Shown: piece by piece, positions 1-5,054 of the stretch
Numbering within the stretch: the first letter of the stretch is position 1
How the letters are laid out: each line of letters starts with the position of its first letter
Source: Erysipelotrichaceae bacterium
Lineage (GTDB): Bacteria; Bacillota_I; Bacilli_A; Erysipelotrichales; Erysipelotrichaceae
Direction: 5' to 3'
DNA length: 9,059 nucleotides
Assembly: GCA_019415435.1 (NCBI GenBank)
Contig: DXZE01000056.1
Span: forward strand, 1 to 9,059
Notes under the pieces: generated by a model
What the model was told of the DNA's origin: nothing
Databases searched by the model: none
Seen by the model: only the letters and a program-made list of their open reading frames with translations
Program-made: the position numbers and the translations under genes

Positions 1-39
1 AGTAGCCTGAAACTAAATATTATAGTAGGGATGGAATAG
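1..39 (+). CDS. tnpB: C-terminal tail of TnpB (partial, 5' end outside the window)
   Basis: Frame 1 reads SSLKLNIIVGME and then a TAG stop at 37-39. The catalytic RuvC part and the zinc-finger region of TnpB lie upstream and are not visible. The assignment rests on position, since tnpB normally ends just before or inside the omega-RNA scaffold at the right end, and on the resemblance to the short 'EG(L/I)-L...VG' tails of such proteins. TnpB is an RNA-guided endonuclease that helps the element persist at its site after excision. Twelve residues cannot prove identity. The reading frame upstream would settle it. Confidence 0.35.
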   Translation, partial: SSLKLNIIVGME

Positions 40-153
40 CCCAAACTCATACGCCTGTGGACACTGTATAAGACACTAGTTACGTATCATTGTAGCCAGC
101 GCAGTAGTGGCTGAAGCAGGAAGCTTTGACTTCTATAAGTCGGAGTAGTTCAC
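1..153 (+). mobile_element. Right end of an IS200/IS605-type (tnpB-bearing) insertion sequence
   Basis: This is seen as a run of structured non-coding sequence ending in a hairpin. The 9-bp stem pairs 124-132 with 137-145 (two G-T wobbles) around the loop CTAT, and is followed by TAGTTCAC. The wording 'GAAGCAGGAAGC', then a hairpin with CTTCTATAAG at its tip, then GTAGTTCAC, is what I remember of right ends of IS200/IS605 elements carrying tnpB in Bacillota. In this family the element ends in a subterminal hairpin and a short cleavage tetra- or pentanucleotide, here probably TTCAC at 149-153, with no terminal inverted repeats and no target duplication. The left end and the transposase gene or genes lie outside the window. 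The family assignment is from remembered sequence, not from a search. Confidence 0.72.
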
Positions 154-656
154 ATTACTTCTTCATGATCATCATTGGTGCAGATTTCACGTGTACATGT
201 AATCATGTCCGGGTGTTCTGCGCCAATAATGTATCTGACGCCTGCGTTATCCGCTTTTGAAAGCGTGGAATTCATATCTGTACAATTACTGAGATCCAAT
301 AGCACATCACCATGACAGAAATCAGCGATAATCATAAGATTATGCAAAGCATCAGTGGATATGGTGTCTTTTACAGAAACAATGTCTCCATAGGCATTAT
401 AAGCCATACGGGCATGCATGTAATCATAATCATCCAGTTTCAGATCATATAAGAGAAGCCAGTTCAGATGGGTATTACGGAATGTAAGAATGTCTTTTTC
501 AGTATGGAATGTCAGTATTGATGCATTCATGTTTATGATGAGCTTTTCTTCTTTGTTTAAGTATGGAGCATCTGTAAAATCATATATTCTCATATTTGTA
601 TTGTAGAACAAAATACAGGCATGATTTTGTCTTTTTGTGTTTATACTATAGTACAC
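150..656 (-). CDS. Hypothetical protein, probably truncated at its C-terminus by the insertion sequence
   Basis: I do not recognise this protein. The open frame gives up to 168 residues from a GTG at 654-656. No Shine-Dalgarno is visible there, and the next in-frame ATG (591-593, 147 residues) also lacks one, so the start is open. The protein looks soluble, with no signal peptide or membrane helix. The most patterned stretch is near the C-terminus: 'GDVLLDLSNCTD' followed by 'ADNAGVRYIIG', which reads as alternating strands and a helix. The TGA stop at 150-152 lies in the TTCAC terminus of the adjacent insertion sequence, and only one more base pair separates native coding sequence from the element. 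The original gene therefore probably continued beyond the insertion point. It is divergent from the membrane protein that begins at 678, 21 bp away. Confidence 0.55.
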   Translation of the reverse strand: MYYSINTKRQNHACILFYNTNMRIYDFTDAPYLNKEEKLIINMNASILTFHTEKDILTFRNTHLNWLLLYDLKLDDYDYMHARMAYNAYGDIVSVKDTISTDALHNLMIIADFCHGDVLLDLSNCTDMNSTLSKADNAGVRYIIGAEHPDMITCTREICTNDDHEEVM

Positions 657-677
657 ATATATTGATAAGGAGTAATT

Positions 678-1127
678 ATGGGTGGTAGTGATTTAATATT
701 TTATCTCTTGGATTTAGCTATCTTCATCATGTTATTGAACTGGCTCAGAAACACAAGAAAGATTGAGGTACATACTGGTGTTGGGGCCAGATGGGTAATT
801 CCTGCTTTATTCATTGTGGTAGCTGTCATTGGTTTCTTCCGGTATAAGGATGATATTCCTTTCCGGTATATAGAAACAGTGTGTCTTGTTGTTTTTGCGG
901 TAATGTACTACAACATAGGCAGTGGTCTTTGTGAAGAAGGAATCGTCAATATGGGAGCTCTGGTTCCATGGGATGCGGCTGGTAAAGTCAGGGTAATGGA
1001 TCATGAATCCTGTATTGTTTATAAGTGGAAAAGAAGAGAAGCATCCATGTACTTTGACGCAGATAAGATGGATGAAGTCAGAAAGTATCTGCATACGCAT
1101 GGCGTAAAGCATAAAGCAGAGAAGTAA
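678..1127 (+). CDS. Small membrane protein with three predicted helices and a soluble C-terminal domain
   Basis: The 149-residue protein has hydrophobic segments at about residues 4-22, 39-55 and 64-82, followed by a soluble, mostly charged tail. The tail holds 'EEGIVNMGALVPWDAAGKV' and 'YFDADKMDEVRKYL'. The pattern of three helices, then G-x-x-E-E-G-I, then a P-W pair and a short beta-rich domain resembles the DUF5673-type proteins of Bacillota as I remember them. That is a resemblance and not a tested match, and no function is known. The start is well supported by AAGGAG at 667-672, 5 nt before the ATG. The A/T-rich patch TATACTATAGT (642-652) could supply a -10, but no good -35 is seen. 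The stop codon directly abuts the stop of the convergent gene on the other strand. Confidence 0.75.
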   Translation: MGGSDLIFYLLDLAIFIMLLNWLRNTRKIEVHTGVGARWVIPALFIVVAVIGFFRYKDDIPFRYIETVCLVVFAVMYYNIGSGLCEEGIVNMGALVPWDAAGKVRVMDHESCIVYKWKRREASMYFDADKMDEVRKYLHTHGVKHKAEK

Positions 1128-1769
1128 TTACTTACTGTAATAGACATCTCTGGTACAGATATGAGGATCATGATGAGAGAATTGTGATTCCATGTATTGT
1201 AAGAATGCATGCGGTGTATGAATCAGAGGGTTGAAAGAAGGAAGATACTCTTTCACAAGATCATAGACAAAGGTAACACAATTATTGTTTAAGGCATTAT
1301 ATGTTTCAAATGCAGAATCTTTCATTTGGAAGAATGTACAGGATATGTTCTGATACAGCTTTGAGGCATAATCATTTGCCTTTGGATCTGTATCATAAGG
1401 ACAATGCCATGGCACAGCCTGCTTTAATAAAGCATCTGTTTTATGAAGAACAGACATGGTTTCTTCTTCTGTAAGATTTAAAGTATAGTCAATGATCATT
1501 TCACCAGATGTGGCATGATAATACAGAAAGGGAAGACGTTCTGCCTGGATGAGAATGCCGTTACCTGAATAGTCAGGAAATGATCTGTGCTTGGGGTCAT
1601 GACATCCATAGGAAAGAATGGTATTGCCTGCCCCTATGTCTGTATGTCCCAGTTTTTCAGGGAAACCATGGTCATGAAAGTAAAGATAGACATGTAGATG
1701 ATCATCATCTTCTGAAAATGAAGGTTCTAATGATTCCTTTTTCAGATGTTTTATGATACACATATACAT
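1128..1769 (-). CDS. Predicted permuted papain-like (NlpC/P60-like) protein of unknown role
   Basis: The 213-residue protein has no signal peptide or membrane helix. Two motifs stand out. 'KLGHTDIG' (His42) is followed by 'ILSYGCHDP', and 'NNNCVTFVYDLVK' (Cys164) comes much later. A Gly-His strand, an S-Y-G turn and a late N-x-C-x-x-F helix, in that order, are typical of circularly permuted papain-fold families such as YaeF/YiiX, LRAT-like and DUF4105 proteins, where the catalytic His precedes the Cys. On that basis Cys164 and His42 are candidate catalytic residues of an amidase, peptidase or acyltransferase. The fold call is inference from motif order, with no search done. The ATG at 1767-1769 is followed by another at 1761-1763, and neither has a clear ribosome binding site. 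Many His residues (about 15) are noticeable. A plain hypothetical protein is the fallback. Confidence 0.6.
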   Translation of the reverse strand: MYMCIIKHLKKESLEPSFSEDDDHLHVYLYFHDHGFPEKLGHTDIGAGNTILSYGCHDPKHRSFPDYSGNGILIQAERLPFLYYHATSGEMIIDYTLNLTEEETMSVLHKTDALLKQAVPWHCPYDTDPKANDYASKLYQNISCTFFQMKDSAFETYNALNNNCVTFVYDLVKEYLPSFNPLIHTPHAFLQYMESQFSHHDPHICTRDVYYSK

Positions 1770-1795
1770 ATTCTATGTCATTGTATGATGCACAG

Positions 1796-1824
1796 TAGGC
1801 AAAAAGTGCATTTTTTACTATAAT
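1796..1824 (+). promoter_or_regulatory. Sigma-A-type promoter of argS
   Basis: A perfect TATAAT at 1819-1824 lies 17 bp after TAGGCA (1796-1801), which is a 4-of-6 match to the -35 consensus. Transcription would start near 1831, giving a leader of about 20 nt that carries the argS ribosome binding site (around AGTGAGGAA, 1837-1845). Such a short leader leaves no room for a T-box. The spacer holds an A-tract/TGCA/T-tract dyad (1801-1816, one G-T mismatch). This could be an operator or simply curved DNA. Confidence 0.55.
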
Positions 1825-1851
1825 AGTTAGGTTTTAAGTGAGGAAATAAAA

Positions 1852-3510
1852 ATGAGTGATATCAGTGAGAAGATAAAGGCAGCCGTACGTGCATCTGTAA
1901 AAGAAACATTTGATCTGGATGCGGATGAGAAGATGGTTATGGCTGAAAGACCAAGAGATCCTAAGATGGGGGACTACAGTACCAATATAGCAATGCGTCT
2001 GGCCAGAGCACTGCATAAGAAACCAGCTGATATTGCCCGGGAAATGTTACCGGCGTTACAGAAGAACTTAAAAGAAGCTTCTTCTATTACTGTCGCTGGT
2101 CCGGGATTTATCAATTTTGTGATATCTGAGGCAGCTTTATCAGACTGCATTAATGAAGTGCTGGATGCTGGTGAGAAATACGGTACTAACAATACCGGTA
2201 AAGGTGAAAAGGTTCTGGTTGAATTTGTCAGTGCAAATCCTACCGGTGATCTGCATTGTGGTCATGCAAGAGGTGCTGCCTGGGGTGATGCCTTATGCAG
2301 AATTTTGTCTGCCTCTGGCTATGATGTGACAAGAGAGTACTATGTCAATGATGCCGGCAATCAGATAACAATGCTGGCAGAGTCCATGTATTCCCGTTAT
2401 TGTGAGTTATTCGGCGTGGAATTTCCATTGCCTGAAGAAGGATACCACGCTCAGGATATCGTAGATGTTGCCAGGAAAATCAAGGATAAAGATGGTGACA
2501 AGTGGCTTCATAAGGATTCCTCTGTATGGATGGAATACTTCAAGGATGAAGGCATTGAGATGAAGCTGGATGCGATCCGTAAGGATCTGGATTTATTCCG
2601 TGTCCATTTTGATTCCTGGATGCATGAGCGTTTCTTCTATGAGAATAATGCCAGGAGAATTCATGATGTCATTGATACATTGACTGAAAAAGGTCTGACA
2701 TATGAAAAAGATGGCGCTGTATGGTTCAAGTCTACCCGGTTTGGAGATGACAAGGATCGTGTTTTACAGAAGTCATCCGGTTTATTGACATATCTGACAC
2801 CGGATATTGCCAACCATGTTTATAAGTTTGAAAGAGGCTATGATACTTTAATCAACTTATGGGGTGCTGATCACCATTCCTATGTCAAGAGAATGAGATG
2901 TGCATTAGAAGCTCTTGGTTATAATCCTGATAAGATGATCGTTGATCTGATCCAGATGGTACGCATGGTATCGAATGGTGAAGAAGTCAAGATGTCCAAG
3001 CGTACCGGTAATGCCATCACGATCAGAGAACTTTGTGAGGATGTTGGTGTAGATGCCGCAAGATGGTTCTTTGTGTCAAAGGAATTGAATACACAGATGG
3101 ACTTTGATATGGATCTTGCCAAACAGAAGACAAATGATAACCCTGTGTACTATGTACAGTATGCCTATACAAGAATGTTTAACATTCTCCATAAGGAAGG
3201 TACACCGGAAGCTGTTGAGAAGGATCAGTATGATTTATTAACAGATCCTAAGGAAACAGAACTGTTAAAGCAGATCTCAGAGTTCCCGGATAAGGTCTCT
3301 GATGCCGCAAAGCAGAGAGCTGTAAACAGAATCTGTCAGTATTGTTATGATCTGGCAAAGGAATTCCATTCCTACTACAATTCATGCAGAGTATGGGATC
3401 CTGAGAAACCGGAACTGTCTGCACAGAGATTGTGTCTTGTCAATGCATGCATGATTACGATGCAGAATGCGTTGAATTTAATTGGGGTATCAGCGCCTGA
3501 AAAGATGTAA
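1852..3510 (+). CDS. argS: Arginyl-tRNA synthetase
   Basis: The protein charges tRNA-Arg with arginine using ATP, in the cytoplasm. The 552 residues are full length for bacterial class I ArgRS. The N-terminal Add1-type domain (about 1-110) includes 'DYSTNIAM' and 'AGPGFINF'. The Rossmann catalytic core carries the HIGH-type signature as H135-C-G-H138 within 'NPTGDLHCGHARGA'. 'REYYVNDAGNQ' and 'LINLWGADHHSYVKRM' are also characteristic. The second signature is canonical K380-M-S-K-R, which not all ArgRS keep. The all-helical DALR anticodon-binding domain fills about 430-552 ('NPVYYVQYAYTRM' to the end). The ATG is chosen because GTGAGG lies 8 nt upstream and the Add1 domain is complete from there. 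It is the first gene of a likely two-gene unit, with the membrane protein gene 23 bp downstream. No odd residues were seen. Confidence 0.97.
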   Translation: MSDISEKIKAAVRASVKETFDLDADEKMVMAERPRDPKMGDYSTNIAMRLARALHKKPADIAREMLPALQKNLKEASSITVAGPGFINFVISEAALSDCINEVLDAGEKYGTNNTGKGEKVLVEFVSANPTGDLHCGHARGAAWGDALCRILSASGYDVTREYYVNDAGNQITMLAESMYSRYCELFGVEFPLPEEGYHAQDIVDVARKIKDKDGDKWLHKDSSVWMEYFKDEGIEMKLDAIRKDLDLFRVHFDSWMHERFFYENNARRIHDVIDTLTEKGLTYEKDGAVWFKSTRFGDDKDRVLQKSSGLLTYLTPDIANHVYKFERGYDTLINLWGADHHSYVKRMRCALEALGYNPDKMIVDLIQMVRMVSNGEEVKMSKRTGNAITIRELCEDVGVDAARWFFVSKELNTQMDFDMDLAKQKTNDNPVYYVQYAYTRMFNILHKEGTPEAVEKDQYDLLTDPKETELLKQISEFPDKVSDAAKQRAVNRICQYCYDLAKEFHSYYNSCRVWDPEKPELSAQRLCLVNACMITMQNALNLIGVSAPEKM

Positions 3511-3533
3511 TATCATAATATTGATGGGAAAGT

Positions 3534-4244
3534 ATGAGTGATAAGCGCAAGCCTGCAGGCAAGAAATTAATTTTTCTGATTCTGTTGATTGTTATACTGC
3601 TTACAGCATTTCTGATCTATAAGTTTTATGGAGATCAGATTGCTGTTCTTTGGCAGTTGTTAAGAACCGGCAACCAGCATGAACTGGAAGAATATCTGAA
3701 TGCACAGGATCAGATTGGCGGATACAGTCTGTTATTTATACTGCAGGTACTGCAGGTAATATCGATTTTCTTCCCTGGCATGGTTATTCAGATTGCCGGA
3801 GCCATGATCTATGGATGGTGGAAGTCATTTTTGATATGCTGGATTGGATTTGTATTTGGCAATGCATTGGTGTTTGGTGTTGCCAGGGTATTTGGCAAGT
3901 CTCTTGCCTTTGCGTTTGATGATCATAACAAGAAGAATAACTGGTTAATTGAAAAGATCAATGATGGCAATCAGGTATTTGTAGTTGCCATAGCGTGTTT
4001 AGTGCCTGGCATACCAAATGGCATTATTCCATATCTTGCCTCAAGAACATCGATATCCTTAAAGGATTTCGCCCTGGCTGTAGCCGGTTCTTCCTGGATA
4101 CAGATTGTATTAAACTGTATTGCAGGTCACTTCTTAAGCAGAGGTGAATATCTGTTCATGGTCTTTGCATTTGCATTACAGATCGCATTGATTGTAGTTA
4201 TTACAAAGAACAGAGACAAGTTATTAAAGAAAGGCAACAAGTAA
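3534..4244 (+). CDS. TVP38/TMEM64 (VTT/DedA superfamily) membrane protein
   Basis: This is a 236-residue inner-membrane protein with a short basic cytoplasmic start (KRKPAGKK), a first helix at about 11-28, and several more hydrophobic segments to residue ~226. The VTT-domain hallmarks are visible: 'FFPGMVIQIAGAMIYGWW', then 'GFVFGNALVFGVARVFGKS', and the late 'CLVPGIPNGIIPYLAS' re-entrant-type proline/glycine segment. Members of this superfamily are linked to lipid scrambling or flippase-like activity in membranes, but the substrate here cannot be told. It starts 23 bp after argS with a modest GGGA-type ribosome binding site, so it is probably co-transcribed with argS and ends at the terminator just downstream. 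No functional link to tRNA charging is evident. Confidence 0.88.
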   Translation: MSDKRKPAGKKLIFLILLIVILLTAFLIYKFYGDQIAVLWQLLRTGNQHELEEYLNAQDQIGGYSLLFILQVLQVISIFFPGMVIQIAGAMIYGWWKSFLICWIGFVFGNALVFGVARVFGKSLAFAFDDHNKKNNWLIEKINDGNQVFVVAIACLVPGIPNGIIPYLASRTSISLKDFALAVAGSSWIQIVLNCIAGHFLSRGEYLFMVFAFALQIALIVVITKNRDKLLKKGNK

Positions 4245-4250
4245 TTTCAT

Positions 4251-4283
4251 ACAGGAATGTCTGTTACAGATGTTCCTGTTTTA
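4251..4283 (+). terminator. Intrinsic terminator after the argS-VTT unit
   Basis: A 13-bp stem pairs 4251-4263 (ACAGGAATGTCTG) with 4267-4279 (CAGATGTTCCTGT), with two wobble pairs and a TTA loop. It runs straight into TTTT (4279-4282) and A/T-rich sequence. It sits 7 bp after the VTT gene stop and separates that unit from the pilus operon. Confidence 0.88.
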
Positions 4284-4298
4284 AATACATGCTTAGGT

Positions 4299-4306
4299 TA
4301 CGAATG
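4299..4306 (+). promoter_or_regulatory. Possible competence-sigma-type box (TACGAATG)
   Basis: The sequence differs in one base from TACGAATA, the cin-box recognised by the ComX/SigX competence sigma factor of streptococci. It also holds CGAAT, a core seen in -10 elements of SigH-like factors. It lies about 100 bp before the first pilus gene, downstream of the terminator. No matching -35 element was found, and a one-mismatch 8-mer is not rare, so this is only a candidate. Confidence 0.2.
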
Positions 4307-4405
4307 AATATTTCAGATATATGTGAATGAAAGAACATATTACCGTATTGTTGAAAGCATACATTATTATTTGAACACACTTTGCAATATAATAATAAAG
4401 TGATT

Positions 4406-4687
4406 ATGCATGCATTCAAAAAGCTACATGAACAAAGCGGATTATCTCTGGCAATAGCTTTATTGATATTTCTTGCCTGTGCAATGGCAGGCGCAACAAT
4501 CTTATCTGCCGCTACTGCTTCAGATGGCACTTTACTTGACTTAAAAGAAGATAGTCACGATACGTATCTATTAGACAGTGCCGCAGATTACATAATCTCC
4601 AAAGCTGAGGATGTAACATATGATCCGGATAGTACTGCTATGGTGATGATATCATCACCTTCAGAAGGAGTCATCCATGAAGAATAA
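4406..4687 (+). CDS. Short pilin-like protein (GspK/PilX-style N-terminus)
   Basis: From the ATG at 4406 the protein has 93 residues. A short basic and polar start (12 residues, ending 'HEQSG') is followed by 'LSLAIALLIFLACAMAGAT', a single long hydrophobic helix, and then an acidic soluble part with no cysteine. The site G12|L13 resembles a prepilin peptidase cleavage site, but position +5 is Ile rather than Glu. Loss of Glu5 is known for the tip-type pilins GspK and PilX/PilK. The mature protein would be 81 residues, far shorter than GspK. GTG at 4400 and TTG at 4382 are in-frame alternatives. ATG is preferred, although no good Shine-Dalgarno precedes any of them. It overlaps the next gene by 11 bp, which argues for translational coupling and a role in the same pilus. 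A non-pilin membrane anchor is possible. Confidence 0.65.
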   Translation: MHAFKKLHEQSGLSLAIALLIFLACAMAGATILSAATASDGTLLDLKEDSHDTYLLDSAADYIISKAEDVTYDPDSTAMVMISSPSEGVIHEE

Positions 4688-5054
4688 GAGAATACATGCC
4701 GGCTTTACATTAGCTGAAATCCTGTTAACAGTCGCATTGCTTGGTATTGTCTTATCGGTTGCAGGAGCTGCCTTTATGGCCATGCGTGAAACCTATACAA
4801 AGGTGACATTAAAGGCAGAAGCTCTCACACTGTATTCTACTGCAGAGATGGAACTATCTGATCAGATGCACAATGCATCAGATGTTACAGTAGAAAATGG
4901 TACAGTCAGCTTTGTAAGTGATGGCCTGACATATACCTATACCAATGACGATGACAATGGTATATTTACGATGAACCTGCAGGTAAAGCATGGTAATGAT
5001 ATTATTTTTCAACACGAGAGTAAGGTTAAACCTTATACAGAGGTGAATTTATGA
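4677..5054 (+). CDS. Type IV prepilin (pilin or minor pilin)
   Basis: The 125-residue protein carries a textbook class III signal: leader MKNKRIHAG, then cleavage and N-methylation at G9|F10, Glu at mature position 5 (E14) and a ~20-residue hydrophobic helix ('FTLAEILLTVALLGIVLSVA'). The mature protein would be 116 residues, with a short beta-rich, cysteine-free globular part ('DVTVENGTVSFVSDGLTYTY'). This size fits a small pilin or minor pilin of the GspH/ComGD kind, and the major subunit could be elsewhere. The start is fixed by a strong AGAAGGAG (4663-4670) 6 nt upstream. Its stop overlaps the ATG of the PilB gene (ATGA), so the two are translationally coupled. Processing would need a prepilin peptidase, which is not in the window. 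Confidence 0.92.
   Translation: MKNKRIHAGFTLAEILLTVALLGIVLSVAGAAFMAMRETYTKVTLKAEALTLYSTAEMELSDQMHNASDVTVENGTVSFVSDGLTYTYTNDDDNGIFTMNLQVKHGNDIIFQHESKVKPYTEVNL

Larger units (their letters stand above)
1..173 (+). ncRNA. omega RNA (TnpB guide RNA) 3' scaffold plus guide, 5' end outside the window
   Basis: In IS200/IS605 elements the TnpB guide RNA is made from the 3' end of tnpB and the right end of the element, and its guide is the flanking DNA just past the right end. Here the scaffold would be roughly 1-153. It includes a stem AGCCA (94-98) with TGGCT (108-112), a GGG (28-30)/CCC (40-42) pairing candidate, and the terminal hairpin at 124-145. The guide would then be about 154-173, which is host sequence lying in the antisense of the neighbouring minus-strand gene. 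The structure elements are seen. The role as an omega RNA is inferred from the family, and the exact 5' and 3' ends are not known. Confidence 0.55.

Noticed and set aside
642..652. TATACTATAGT as a divergent promoter for the genes at 656 and 678
   Set aside because: It contains the palindrome ACTATAGT and -10-like hexamers on both strands, but no acceptable -35 at 16-18 bp was found on the plus strand, so it is not listed as a feature.
807..1112. Minus-strand open frame of 101 codons
   Set aside because: It lies wholly inside the membrane protein gene at 678-1127, which has a strong ribosome binding site and a clear helix pattern. The antisense frame has no recognisable features.
1825..1851. 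T-box or other riboswitch before argS
   Set aside because: The promoter leaves a leader of only about 20 nt, too short for a T-box, and no terminator-antiterminator pair is present.
4382..4405. TTG (4382) or GTG (4400) as start of the first pilus gene
   Set aside because: Neither has a ribosome binding site, and TTG lies upstream of the TATAAT-like sequence. The ATG at 4406 gives a leader length typical of pilin-like proteins. The choice is not certain.
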